Of a stretch of 14,094 nt of DNA, positions 6,429 through 14,091 are shown piece by piece. Where the stretch lies: the NCBI GenBank assembly GCA_017961625.1, contig JAGCWY010000039.1, positions 1 to 14,094 on the forward strand, written 5' to 3'. Every line of letters begins with the position of its first letter. Position 1 is the first letter of the stretch. The notes beneath the pieces were generated by a model. The model saw only the letters and a program-made list of their open reading frames with translations, had not been told where the DNA came from and ran no database searches. The position numbers and the translations under genes were made by a program. This DNA is from Ruminococcus sp. GTDB lineage: Bacteria; Bacillota; Clostridia; Oscillospirales; Ruminococcaceae.

Positions 6429-7907
6429 ATGAAAAAAGCATTATCGGTCATTTCAGCACTCGCAATCCTTGCATCTCTTACAGCCTGCAATAACGGCAAT
6501 AAGGATGAGGGAGCAGGCAGCAGTAACACAACAACTGCTAAGAAGGATGACACACAGACTACTACTAAGTCATCTGACGACAACGGCGAAAAGGTCTCAA
6601 TCAACATTTGGTCATTCACAAACGAAGTTCCGGATATGTTAAAGAAGTTCCTGGATCTCAATCCTGATTTAGCTGCAAAGTATACCTATGAGCAGACAAT
6701 CATCCCTACAACAGACGGCGCATACCAGCCTGCTCTTGATAAGGCTCTTCAGGGCGGCGGCAAGGATGCTCCCGATATCTACTGTGCAGAGGCTGCATTC
6801 ATTGCAAAGTACTCACAGGGAGATATGAAGGATTTTGCTCTTCCTTACAAGGATCTCGGCATTGACGTTGATGGCGGAATTCAGAAGGCTCAGACAGCTG
6901 ACTACGCAGTTAAGCTCGGTACAAGAGACAGCGATGTAGTTGCTCTTAACTATCAGGCTACAGGCGGTGCTTACATCTACAGACGTTCTATCGCTAAAGA
7001 TGTATTCGGCAGCGATGACCAGGATACAGTAGAGAGTGCTATCGGTGCAGGTTCAGGTAACTGGGATAAGTTCTTTGATGCTGCTCAGAAGCTCAAGGAT
7101 AAAGGCTATGCTATCATTTCTGGTGACGGTGACCTCTGGCACGCTGTTGAGAACAGCTCAGACGAGGGCTGGATCGTAAACGATAAGCTCCACATTGATC
7201 CTAAGCGTGAGGCATTCCTTGACCTCTCCAAGACGCTTAAGGATAATGAATATCATAACGATACAGAAGACTGGCAGGAGCCTTGGAAGGCTGATATGAG
7301 AGACGAAGGAGTTAAGAAGGTATTCGGCTACTTCGGACCTGCTTGGCTCATTAACTACACTCTTGCTGAGAACAGCGGTTCTTGGAAGGATACAGGAAAG
7401 ACAGACGAAAACGGCGATGCTATCAAGGAACTTGATACTTCTATCGGTACTTATGGCGACTGGGCAATCTGTAAACCTCCTGTAGGCTTCTTCTGGGGTG
7501 GTACATGGCTCCTTACAAATAAGGACGTTGCAGACAGCAAGAAGGAATTCATTGGTAAGTTCCTTGAGTGGGTAACTCTTGACTGCACAAAGGATGGTCT
7601 CCAGTATATGTGGGCTAACGGTACTTACAGCGGACCTAACGGTACAAAGGATGCAGTTTCATCCGGTACAGTAATGGCTATGTCTGATGGTAAACTCGAC
7701 TTCCTCGGTGGACAGAATATGTTCGATGTATTCATCCCTGCTGGTGAGTTCGCAAACGGTAAGAACCTCACACAGTACGATGAGAAGATCAACAGCTACT
7801 GGCGTGATCAGGTTCGTCAGTACACATCTGGTCAGAAGACAAGAGACCAGGCTCTCAAGGACTTTAAGCAGGCTGTTGCTGATGACCTTGGTATTGACGC
7901 AGAATAA
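6429..7907 (+). CDS. ABC transporter sugar-binding lipoprotein (SBP family 1)
   Basis: A 492-residue extracellular solute-binding lipoprotein. The N-terminus MKKALSVISALAILASLTAC is a lipoprotein signal with lipobox LTAC and lipidated Cys20. A Thr/Asn/Lys/Asp-rich tether (about 21-55) follows, then the binding domain starting at VSINIWSFTNEVPDM. Many Trp and Tyr residues fit carbohydrate stacking. The start at 6429 has GGAGG 8 bases upstream and gives a normal signal peptide; the in-frame ATG at 6414 contains part of that ribosome site. It is followed by two sugar-type permeases and preceded by cytoplasmic xylan-sugar enzymes, so xylo-oligosaccharides are the likely ligand, by inference. The strongly biased codon use (AAG, ACA, CTC) suggests high expression, as is usual for binding proteins. 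Confidence 0.93.
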   Translation: MKKALSVISALAILASLTACNNGNKDEGAGSSNTTTAKKDDTQTTTKSSDDNGEKVSINIWSFTNEVPDMLKKFLDLNPDLAAKYTYEQTIIPTTDGAYQPALDKALQGGGKDAPDIYCAEAAFIAKYSQGDMKDFALPYKDLGIDVDGGIQKAQTADYAVKLGTRDSDVVALNYQATGGAYIYRRSIAKDVFGSDDQDTVESAIGAGSGNWDKFFDAAQKLKDKGYAIISGDGDLWHAVENSSDEGWIVNDKLHIDPKREAFLDLSKTLKDNEYHNDTEDWQEPWKADMRDEGVKKVFGYFGPAWLINYTLAENSGSWKDTGKTDENGDAIKELDTSIGTYGDWAICKPPVGFFWGGTWLLTNKDVADSKKEFIGKFLEWVTLDCTKDGLQYMWANGTYSGPNGTKDAVSSGTVMAMSDGKLDFLGGQNMFDVFIPAGEFANGKNLTQYDEKINSYWRDQVRQYTSGQKTRDQALKDFKQAVADDLGIDAE

Positions 7908-7915
7908 TTTTCTTA

Positions 7916-7945
7916 GGAGCTGTACCGCTTTTGCGGTACAGCCCT
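7916..7945 (+). other. Intergenic stem-loop between binding-protein and permease genes
   Basis: GCTGTACCGC (7919-7928), loop TTTT and GCGGTACAGC (7933-7942) form a perfect 10-pair stem, with possible extension to 7916 and 7945. The following bases are CTTCAAAAAATAAAGG rather than a U-run, so full termination is unlikely. In sugar ABC operons such a hairpin after the binding-protein gene commonly protects the upstream mRNA or lowers read-through, giving more binding protein than permease. Confidence 0.65.
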
Positions 7946-7973
7946 CTTCAAAAAATAAAGGAGGCTTACGGCT

Positions 7974-8969
7974 TTGAAAACGAAGCTTAAGGGTGTTAGT
8001 TATTCGAAATACGGATATCTATTCAGTATTCCTTTTGTTGTTGCTTTTTTGATTTTTACGCTGTATCCAACTATTTTTACAGCGATTCTCGGTTTCACCG
8101 ACTGTCACGGACCTACGGGACTTGATAATTTCAAATTCCTCAGTGAGCCGTTTGAGAACTACAAGTCGGTAATAAATAACGAATCCTTCAGAAAATCTCT
8201 GAAGAATACTGTTCTTATTTGGATAATGAACTTTATCCCTCAGATATCTCTTGCCCTTCTCCTTACTGCGTGGTTCACTTCACACACAAATGAGATAAAG
8301 GGAAAAGGATTCTTTAAAGTCGTTTTCTATATGCCGAACATCATTACAGCTGCAACAGTTGCGATTCTTTTCAGGACTTTCTTTGCATATCCTGTTGGTC
8401 CTATCAACGATATTCTTATAAGCTTGGGTCTGCGTGAAAAAGGCTATTATTTCCTCGTAAACCCAACTGCTTCAAGGATCATAGTAGCATTTATCCAGTT
8501 CTGGATCTGGTATGGAAATACGATGATAGTACTTGTTTCAGGTGTACTTGGTATAAGCCCTGATATTTATGAAGCAGCTCAGATAGACGGAGCGAACGGT
8601 GTTCAAACCTTCTTCCGAATCACTATACCTAACTTAAAGACTGTATTACTTTATACATTGGTTACCAGCCTTGTCGGCGGACTTAATATGTTCGATATCC
8701 CATACCTGTTCAACAATGCAGGTGGACCCGATGGCGCGACTAAGACTGCAGCGGTATTTATTTACACTCAGGGCTTTGAAGGCAGATATCTGTATAACAA
8801 GGCTTCGGCTGCAAGTATGATCGTTTGGGTAATAATTGCTATAATGTCAGGCGTTCTCTTCTTCATCATGCGTGATAAGGATCAGATCAAGCTTGAAAAG
8901 GAAATCAAGAAGGCCAAGAAGGAAGCTAAAAGAGCAACTAAAGGAGGAGTAGATCAATGGCAGTGGTAA
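7974..8969 (+). CDS. ABC sugar transporter permease, MalF-type (CUT1)
   Basis: A 331-residue integral membrane protein. Hydrophobic segments are seen near 15-40, 78-100, 113-135, 166-190, 221-240 and 281-299. The cytoplasmic loop contacting the ATPase carries the EAA motif at 200-219 (EAAQIDGANGVQTFFRITIP). The start is TTG at 7974 with AAAGGAGG 9 bases upstream; no ATG fits better. The C-terminus after the last helix is a highly charged Lys/Glu-rich tail (about 300-331), longer than usual for the family. The end overlaps the next permease by 13 bases, so translation is coupled. Together they should form the heterodimeric membrane channel for the sugar captured by the lipoprotein. Confidence 0.93.
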   Translation: MKTKLKGVSYSKYGYLFSIPFVVAFLIFTLYPTIFTAILGFTDCHGPTGLDNFKFLSEPFENYKSVINNESFRKSLKNTVLIWIMNFIPQISLALLLTAWFTSHTNEIKGKGFFKVVFYMPNIITAATVAILFRTFFAYPVGPINDILISLGLREKGYYFLVNPTASRIIVAFIQFWIWYGNTMIVLVSGVLGISPDIYEAAQIDGANGVQTFFRITIPNLKTVLLYTLVTSLVGGLNMFDIPYLFNNAGGPDGATKTAAVFIYTQGFEGRYLYNKASAASMIVWVIIAIMSGVLFFIMRDKDQIKLEKEIKKAKKEAKRATKGGVDQWQW

Positions 8970-9808
8970 ATAAAAAACCGGGTACCTATGCGTTCAGGAT
9001 AGTTGCTTACACGGTTTGTATTCTCCTTGCTGTACTGAGCCTTTTCCCGTTTGTGGTCATGATAATCAACTCGACCAGAAGCTCTGCTCAGATTCAGCAG
9101 CATGCTCTTTCACTTATTCCTGGTTCAAACCTGAGAATAAACTGGAGCTACCTCTTTGGTAAGGGCTTTAATCCTATCAAGGGATTTGAGCATTCATTAC
9201 TTATCTCAGTATGCACAACAGCGCTGACTGTTTATTTCTCAACAATGACAGCTTTTGCACTTGTTGCCTATGACTGGAAATTAAGAAAGCCATTCTTTAC
9301 ATTTATCATGGCAGTACTTATGATACCTGCACAGGTATCCAGTATCGGTTTCTACCACATGGTTTATAAGATAGGCTGGACTAATACATACTTCCCGCTT
9401 ATACTTCCCGCAATCGCCGCACCAACGGTCGTATTCTTTATGAGGCAGTATATGATACCGTCACTTCCTATGGAGATACTCCAGTCGGCAAGAATCGACG
9501 GTGCTGGAGAATTCAGGATATTTAACCAGATCGTTCTTCCTATGATGAAGCCTGCTATGGCTACACAGGCAATATTTGCCTTCGTAACAAGCTGGAACCA
9601 GCTGTTTATGCCTCAGGTAATCATTACAAAAATGGAAAAGTATACAATGCCTCAGATGGTTTCACTCCTTAAGGGTGATACCTATAAGACTGAGTACGGT
9701 ACGGTTTACCTTGGACTCTTCCTTTCAGTAGTTCCGATTCTTATCGCGTACTTCTGTCTGTCCAAGTATATCATCGAGGGTGTTGCTCTCGGCGGTGTAA
9801 AGGGTTAA
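8957..9808 (+). CDS. ABC sugar transporter permease, MalG-type (CUT1)
   Basis: A 283-residue integral membrane protein, normal length for the family, with hydrophobic segments near 15-37, 80-104, 112-134, 144-163, 201-222 and 247-272. The EAA-type loop is at about 174-196 (EILQSARIDGAGEFRIFNQI). AAGGAGGA lies 8 bases before the ATG, inside the end of the preceding permease gene, with a 13-base overlap. It is the last gene of the operon and a strong terminator follows. No ATP-binding subunit gene is adjacent, so the pair probably uses a shared MsmK/MsiK-type ATPase encoded elsewhere, as is known for many CUT1 systems of Gram-positive bacteria. Confidence 0.94.
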   Translation: MAVVNKKPGTYAFRIVAYTVCILLAVLSLFPFVVMIINSTRSSAQIQQHALSLIPGSNLRINWSYLFGKGFNPIKGFEHSLLISVCTTALTVYFSTMTAFALVAYDWKLRKPFFTFIMAVLMIPAQVSSIGFYHMVYKIGWTNTYFPLILPAIAAPTVVFFMRQYMIPSLPMEILQSARIDGAGEFRIFNQIVLPMMKPAMATQAIFAFVTSWNQLFMPQVIITKMEKYTMPQMVSLLKGDTYKTEYGTVYLGLFLSVVPILIAYFCLSKYIIEGVALGGVKG

Positions 9809-9850
9809 TTTGTATTCTTGAAGTTATCACATTTTCTTTCTTAAATCATT

Positions 9851-9886
9851 GAAGGCTGCACTGAAAACGTGCAGCCTTCTTTGTTT
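9851..9886 (+). terminator. Intrinsic terminator of the xylose/transport operon
   Basis: GAAGGCTGCAC (9851-9861) pairs perfectly with GTGCAGCCTTC (9869-9879) around a 7-base loop, followed by TTTGTTT. It separates the sugar operon from the fhs operon. Confidence 0.9.
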
Positions 9887-9914
9887 CGGAGGACTTAATA
9901 TTTTGCCTCAGAAC

Positions 9915-9943
9915 TTGCATTTATTTGAAAAATGTGGTATAAT
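9915..9943 (+). promoter_or_regulatory. Extended -10 promoter of the fhs operon
   Basis: TTGCAT (9915-9920), a 17-base spacer and TATAAT (9938-9943) with TGG just before the -10 (extended -10). Transcription would start near 9950, leaving a short leader before the ATG at 9978, with no room for a riboswitch. Confidence 0.8.
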
Positions 9944-9977
9944 ATCTTTATTAATACACTGATACGGAGGACCTAAT

Positions 9978-11651
9978 ATGCTGTCAGATATCGAAATCGC
10001 ACAGAGCGCAGATATGAAGCGTATTTCTGAGATCGCTGCCGGTCTCGGGATAGAAGAAGATGACATTGAACCTTATGGACATTACAAGGCTAAGCTCTCG
10101 GAAAAGCTCTTTTCCAAGCTAACTGATAAAGAAAATGGTAAGCTGATCTTAGTTACTGCTATAAATCCTACTCCTGCCGGAGAAGGAAAAACCACAATAA
10201 GCGTAGGACTTTCCGACGCCCTTAGAAGAATAGGAAAAAAGTCGGTGCTTGCTCTCCGTGAGCCTTCACTCGGACCAGTTTTCGGTATGAAGGGTGGAGC
10301 AGCTGGCGGCGGTTATGCCCAGGTAGTTCCTATGGAGGATATAAACCTTCACTTTACAGGGGATATGCACGCAATCACAGCTGCTAACAATCTTCTCTGC
10401 GCAATGATAGACAATCATCTACAGCAGGGAAACGAGCTTAAAATAGACCAGCGTAGGATCATGTTCAAGCGCTGTATGGATATGAATGATCGTGCTCTAA
10501 GAAATATCCTTATCGGACTAGGTGGCAGAGCAAATGGCGTTCCACGTGAGGACGGCTTCAATATCACCGTTGCTTCAGAGGTAATGGCCATACTCTGTCT
10601 TGCTTCTGATATATCCGACCTTAAGGAAAGACTAGGCAATATACTTGTTGCATACAATCTCAGCGGAGAGCCTGTTTACGCAAAGGAACTTGGCTGTACT
10701 GGAGCTATGACCGCCCTTCTTAAGGACGCTCTTAAGCCAAATCTCGTGCAGACTTTGGAGAATACTCCTGCTTTCATACATGGCGGTCCTTTTGCCAATA
10801 TCGCTCACGGTTGCAATTCACTGAGAGCTACGAAGCTTGCGCTCAAGCTCGGCGATTATATAGTTACCGAGGCAGGCTTCGGCTCAGACCTCGGAGCTGA
10901 AAAGTTCCTTGATATCAAGTGCAGGGTAGGAGGATTTTCTCCCTCATGCGTCGTACTTGTTGCCACAATAAAGGCACTGAAGTACAACGGCGGAGTGCAG
11001 AAGCAGGACCTGGCAAAGGAAAATATGTGGGCTCTTGAAAAGGGTATCGAGAACCTCAGGACTCATATTGAGAATCTGCACAAATATCACATACCGGTAG
11101 TAGTGGCTATCAATAGATTTGCATCTGATACTGACGAGGAAGTAAAGTTCGTTGAGAATTTCTGCTCTGATATGGGAGTAGAGGTTTCAATGTGCGAGGT
11201 ATTCGCTAAGGGTGGAGAAGGTGGAACAGACCTTGCAAAGAAGGTGTGTGATGCTATTGAGCTCTGCGGAGAAAACGAGTTCAAGCCACTTTATGATACT
11301 CATGCTACAATAAAGGACAAGGTTGAGAAGATAGCAAAGGAGATATACCGTGCCGACGGAGTTACCTTTACGGCTCAGGCTGAAAAGGCAGTAAAGGAGA
11401 TTGAAAATATCGGCTTCTGGGATCTGCCCATCTGCGTTGCGAAAACGCAGTATTCACTTTCTGATAATCCAAATCTTCTTGGTAAGCCGAAGAATTTCAA
11501 AATCACCGTCCGTGATGCAAAACTTTCCGCAGGTGCAGGCTTTGTTGTAATATATACCGGCGATATCCTCACTATGCCCGGACTTCCCAAGGCTCCGGCA
11601 GCACTTGACATCGACTGCGACGGAAACGGAAATATCACGGGACTTTTCTGA
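9978..11651 (+). CDS. fhs: Formate-tetrahydrofolate ligase
   Basis: A 557-residue cytoplasmic enzyme of full family length. It joins formate to tetrahydrofolate with ATP, giving 10-formyl-THF for purine and formyl-Met synthesis. The P-loop-like ATP site TPAGEGKTT is at 65-73. Family blocks EPSLGPVFGMKGGAAGGGYA and FTGDMHAITAANNLLCAMID follow, and VVAINRFASDTDEE lies further on. GGAGG is 7 bases before the ATG. It is the first gene after its own promoter, and tsaE begins 3 bases after its stop. In acetogens this enzyme serves the Wood-Ljungdahl pathway, but nothing else here points to that, so a one-carbon housekeeping role is more likely. Confidence 0.98.
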   Translation: MLSDIEIAQSADMKRISEIAAGLGIEEDDIEPYGHYKAKLSEKLFSKLTDKENGKLILVTAINPTPAGEGKTTISVGLSDALRRIGKKSVLALREPSLGPVFGMKGGAAGGGYAQVVPMEDINLHFTGDMHAITAANNLLCAMIDNHLQQGNELKIDQRRIMFKRCMDMNDRALRNILIGLGGRANGVPREDGFNITVASEVMAILCLASDISDLKERLGNILVAYNLSGEPVYAKELGCTGAMTALLKDALKPNLVQTLENTPAFIHGGPFANIAHGCNSLRATKLALKLGDYIVTEAGFGSDLGAEKFLDIKCRVGGFSPSCVVLVATIKALKYNGGVQKQDLAKENMWALEKGIENLRTHIENLHKYHIPVVVAINRFASDTDEEVKFVENFCSDMGVEVSMCEVFAKGGEGGTDLAKKVCDAIELCGENEFKPLYDTHATIKDKVEKIAKEIYRADGVTFTAQAEKAVKEIENIGFWDLPICVAKTQYSLSDNPNLLGKPKNFKITVRDAKLSAGAGFVVIYTGDILTMPGLPKAPAALDIDCDGNGNITGLF

Positions 11652-11654
11652 TAT

Positions 11655-12095
11655 ATGAAGATCATAACTCATTCTCCGGCTGAGACTATTAAGGCTGCGG
11701 AAAAGCTCGGTAGATTTCTAAAAGCCGGCGACATGATCGCCTATAAAGGCGGTCTCGGCGCAGGAAAGACCACATTTACCCGTGGACTTGCAATAGGCAT
11801 GGGACTTGGGGACAGTGTTACCTCTCCCACATTTGCGCTTGTTAACGAGTACCGCGGCGATAAGCTGACACTTTATCATTTTGATATGTACCGTATAAGC
11901 TCCGAGGAGGATCTTGAATCCACAGGCTTTTACGACTATCCCTTCGAGGACAATGTGGCAGCCGTGGAGTGGTCGGAGAATATTGCGGAGTTTCTCCCGA
12001 AGGATACTGTATATATCACTATAAACAGCGTGGGAGAAAACGACAGGGAAATAATTATCGAGGACGGTGGAAGATTTGCTGCTGCTTGGGATTGA
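11655..12095 (+). CDS. tsaE: tRNA t6A synthesis ATPase TsaE
   Basis: A 146-residue P-loop ATPase needed with TsaB and TsaD to form N6-threonylcarbamoyladenosine at position 37 of ANN-decoding tRNAs. Walker A is GGLGAGKTT (32-40). Family motifs SPTFALVNEY (57-66), HFDMYR (75-80) and VEWSEN (104-109) are all present. It starts 3 bases after the fhs stop and its 3' end overlaps tsaB, so translation is probably coupled. The tsaE-tsaB pairing is standard in Firmicutes; being placed behind fhs is less usual. Confidence 0.96.
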   Translation: MKIITHSPAETIKAAEKLGRFLKAGDMIAYKGGLGAGKTTFTRGLAIGMGLGDSVTSPTFALVNEYRGDKLTLYHFDMYRISSEEDLESTGFYDYPFEDNVAAVEWSENIAEFLPKDTVYITINSVGENDREIIIEDGGRFAAAWD

Positions 12096-12762
12096 TACAT
12101 CAGGAAAGACCGCGTCCGCAGCTCTTTTTGACTCGGATAGGGAGCTGTTTTTAGCTCAGAGTACCGTTTATACACAGAAGACACATTCACAGGTCATAAT
12201 GCCCATGGTTAAGGACGTAATGGTCCAGGCAGGGAAGGAGCTTTCCGACCTTGGCGGTATTGCTGTAGCAAACGGTCCAGGATCATATACGGGACTTCGT
12301 ATTGGAGTTGCGGCAGTAAAGGCTCTCAGTTTCGGGCTGGGCATAAAATGCTGTGGCGTGTCTACACTACTTGGTCTTGCATGCAATAACCTTGCTTATA
12401 AGGGACATATATGTGCAATTATGAAGGCAAGGGGTGAGCTTGTCTATACCTGTATCTATAAAAGCGATGGCTATTGCGTAGAGCAGATTACTGAGGAGCA
12501 GATAATCTCACAGGATGAGCTTGCGGAGTTCCTTGCTTTGAACATCAAGGAGGCCATGCTTTGCGGAGACGGAGCTGCCTACTTTTACAATACCTACACT
12601 TCGTCTGCGTTTATTATAGCGCCGCCGCAGGGACGGCTGCAAAGCGCAGTGGGAGTGTGCCTTGCTGGCATATCAAAAAAGCTTTCAGAGCCAGGTCAGC
12701 TTGAAGTATCCTATTTACAGAAGGTAAAGGCTGAAAAGGATCTGGAATCAAAAAATAAATGA
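12067..12762 (+). CDS. tsaB: tRNA t6A synthesis scaffold protein TsaB
   Basis: About 231 residues of the ASKHA fold. TsaB is the non-catalytic partner of TsaD in the t6A complex. The N-terminal LGIDTSGKTASAAL is the family phosphate-1-like strand and turn; VANGPGSYTGLRIGVAAVKA (about 67-86) is the TsaB signature; the end SYLQKVKAEKD matches the usual tail. The start is uncertain: GTG 12067 gives a 29-base overlap with tsaE, while TTG 12076 gives LLLLGIDTSG, closer to a typical TsaB N-terminus, with GGTGGA just before it. TsaD and the acetyltransferase RimI, often next to tsaB, are not in this window. Confidence 0.94.
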   Translation: MEDLLLLGIDTSGKTASAALFDSDRELFLAQSTVYTQKTHSQVIMPMVKDVMVQAGKELSDLGGIAVANGPGSYTGLRIGVAAVKALSFGLGIKCCGVSTLLGLACNNLAYKGHICAIMKARGELVYTCIYKSDGYCVEQITEEQIISQDELAEFLALNIKEAMLCGDGAAYFYNTYTSSAFIIAPPQGRLQSAVGVCLAGISKKLSEPGQLEVSYLQKVKAEKDLESKNK

Positions 12763-12786
12763 TAATATATAATGGAGATGTTTAAC

Positions 12787-13224
12787 ATGATAGCAATAGG
12801 CTGCGACCACGCTGCTGTGGAAATGAAAAATACGGTCAGGGATTACCTCACCGAAAAGGGCTTTGAGGTGAAAGACCTTGGCACTAACGGAGAGCCCTGC
12901 GATTATCCGAATATGGCAGAAAAGCTCTGCACTGAGATAACCTCGGGCAATTGCGAAAAGGGCATACTTATCTGCGGAACAGGTATCGGTATGTCGATCG
13001 CTGCCAACAAGGTAAAGGGTATCCGTGCAGCACTCTGCGCTGATTCATTCTCAACAAAGTATACCCGTCTGCACAATGACGCAAACGTAATGTGTATGGG
13101 CGCAAGAACTCTCGGCCCCGGACTTGCCTGCGAGCTTGCCGAGATATTCCTTACCACTGAATTCGAGGGCGGACGCCACCAGAGACGTATCGACCTTATA
13201 TCGGCTATAGAAGCCAAAAACTGA
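12787..13224 (+). CDS. rpiB: Ribose-5-phosphate isomerase B
   Basis: A 145-residue RpiB/LacAB-family sugar-phosphate isomerase that interconverts ribose 5-phosphate and ribulose 5-phosphate. GCDHAA (5-10) holds Asp7 and His8; Cys63 in ICGTGIGMSIAANK is the expected catalytic base; His96 in RLHNDANVMCMGAR is the expected ring-opening residue. The start at 12787 gives MIAIGCDHAA, the family N-terminus, with GGAG 9 bases upstream. An in-frame ATG at 12772 overlaps that site and would add five residues. The gene sits 24 bases after tsaB and 16 bases before upp. The rpiB-upp pair is common in Clostridia. It could also serve the pentose flow from the xylose operon, though it is transcribed separately. 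Confidence 0.95.
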   Translation: MIAIGCDHAAVEMKNTVRDYLTEKGFEVKDLGTNGEPCDYPNMAEKLCTEITSGNCEKGILICGTGIGMSIAANKVKGIRAALCADSFSTKYTRLHNDANVMCMGARTLGPGLACELAEIFLTTEFEGGRHQRRIDLISAIEAKN

Positions 13225-13240
13225 AAGGGGCTGTTAAAAT

Positions 13241-13870
13241 ATGGCAGAGCTGCACATAATTGATCATCCGCTTGTACAGCACAAGATATCATTACTGAGA
13301 GATAAGAACACAGGTACAAAGGAGTTCCGTGAGCTTGTGTCTGAGATAGCAATGTTTATATGCTATGAGGCTACAAGAGATCTTCCGCTCAAGGAGATAG
13401 AGCTCGAAACTCCTCTCGCTGTTGCCAAAACAAAGATAATATCAGGCAGAAAGCTTGCCTTCATACCTATACTCCGTGCAGGACTTGGCATGGTTGAGGG
13501 TGTCACAACTCTTGTACCTGCTGCAAAGATAGGACATATCGGACTTTTCCGAGATCCCGTCACAAAGGAACCGGTTAAGTACTATGCAAAGATGCCTGAC
13601 GATATTCATGAGCGTGATGCTATAATAGTTGATCCTATGCTTGCAACCGGTAATTCGGCGGTTGCAGCTATCACAGAGCTGAAGGAACTGGGCGTAAAGC
13701 ACATAAAGTTCATGTGTATTATATGCTCTCCTGAGGGTGTAAAGGCAGTACAGACTGCACATCCTGATGTAGAGATATACGCAGGCGTTATGGACGAAAA
13801 GCTTAACGAGGACAAGTATATAGTTCCTGGTGTAGGAGACGCAGGAGATCGAATTTTCGGCACAAAATAA
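13241..13870 (+). CDS. upp: Uracil phosphoribosyltransferase
   Basis: A 209-residue cytoplasmic salvage enzyme, normal family length, which makes UMP from uracil and PRPP. The PRPP-binding loop is VDPMLATGNSA (130-140). The family N-terminal segment HIIDHPLVQHKISLLRDKNT and the uracil-site segment PGVGDAGDRIFGTK at the C-terminus are intact. The ribosome site is AAAGGGG (13224-13230), 10 bases before the ATG and overlapping the rpiB stop, consistent with co-transcription. It is the last gene of the operon. Confidence 0.98.
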   Translation: MAELHIIDHPLVQHKISLLRDKNTGTKEFRELVSEIAMFICYEATRDLPLKEIELETPLAVAKTKIISGRKLAFIPILRAGLGMVEGVTTLVPAAKIGHIGLFRDPVTKEPVKYYAKMPDDIHERDAIIVDPMLATGNSAVAAITELKELGVKHIKFMCIICSPEGVKAVQTAHPDVEIYAGVMDEKLNEDKYIVPGVGDAGDRIFGTK

Positions 13871-13875
13871 GGAAA

Positions 13876-13897
13876 GGGGCTGTAAAAAAACAGCCCT
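13876..13897 (+). other. Hairpin with A-rich loop after upp
   Basis: GGGCTG (13877-13882) pairs with CAGCCC (13891-13896) around a TAAAAAAA loop. No U-run follows. It may be a 3' stability stem ahead of the true terminator, or a remnant terminator. Confidence 0.5.
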
Positions 13898-13907
13898 CCA
13901 AAACAAC

Positions 13908-13953
13908 ACAGTTGCCTCTTCAAGTAAAATTTGAAGGGGCAACTGTTTTTTTT
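13908..13953 (+). terminator. Strong intrinsic terminator of the fhs-upp operon
   Basis: ACAGTTGCCTCTTCAA (13908-13923) pairs with TTGAAGGGGCAACTGT (13931-13946), 16 pairs with one G-U and a 7-base loop, followed by eight T (13946-13953). Confidence 0.95.
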
Positions 13954-14062
13954 ATGTTAATTGTTGAAAACTTCTCAAATCCCCCATAAACAGGGTATAA
14001 CGAACAAGCACGAAGTAAAAACGCTTTTTTCGCGCTGGTAAAGATATATTTTATTGATAGTT

Positions 14063-14091
14063 CAGGCGGCTTTTAAAGCTGCCTGTTTCTT
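14063..14091 (+). terminator. Orphan intrinsic terminator near the right edge
   Basis: CAGGCGGCTT (14063-14072) pairs with AAGCTGCCTG (14076-14085), one G-U, tight loop, then TTTCTTT. No coding region ends just before it. The stretch 13954-14062 holds no convincing gene; a weak promoter-like TTCTCA (13972-13977), 18-base spacer, TATAAC (13996-14001) is present. It could end a short RNA or be a leader attenuator of the next gene. Confidence 0.6.

Noticed and set aside
9903..9962. Mini-frame of 19 codons starting at TTG with a GGAGG site, before fhs
   Set aside because: It overlaps the fhs promoter and lies upstream of the predicted transcription start, directly after a strong terminator, so it is unlikely to be transcribed. 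The peptide has no recognisable feature.
9809..9977. Possible folate riboswitch before fhs
   Set aside because: The predicted leader is under 30 bases, too short for a tetrahydrofolate riboswitch, and the only stable hairpin upstream is the previous operon's terminator.
13442..13942. 166-codon minus-strand frame across upp and its terminator
   Set aside because: It is antisense to a clear upp gene and begins inside the terminator hairpin. Its Cys/Tyr-rich translation is typical of a shadow frame.
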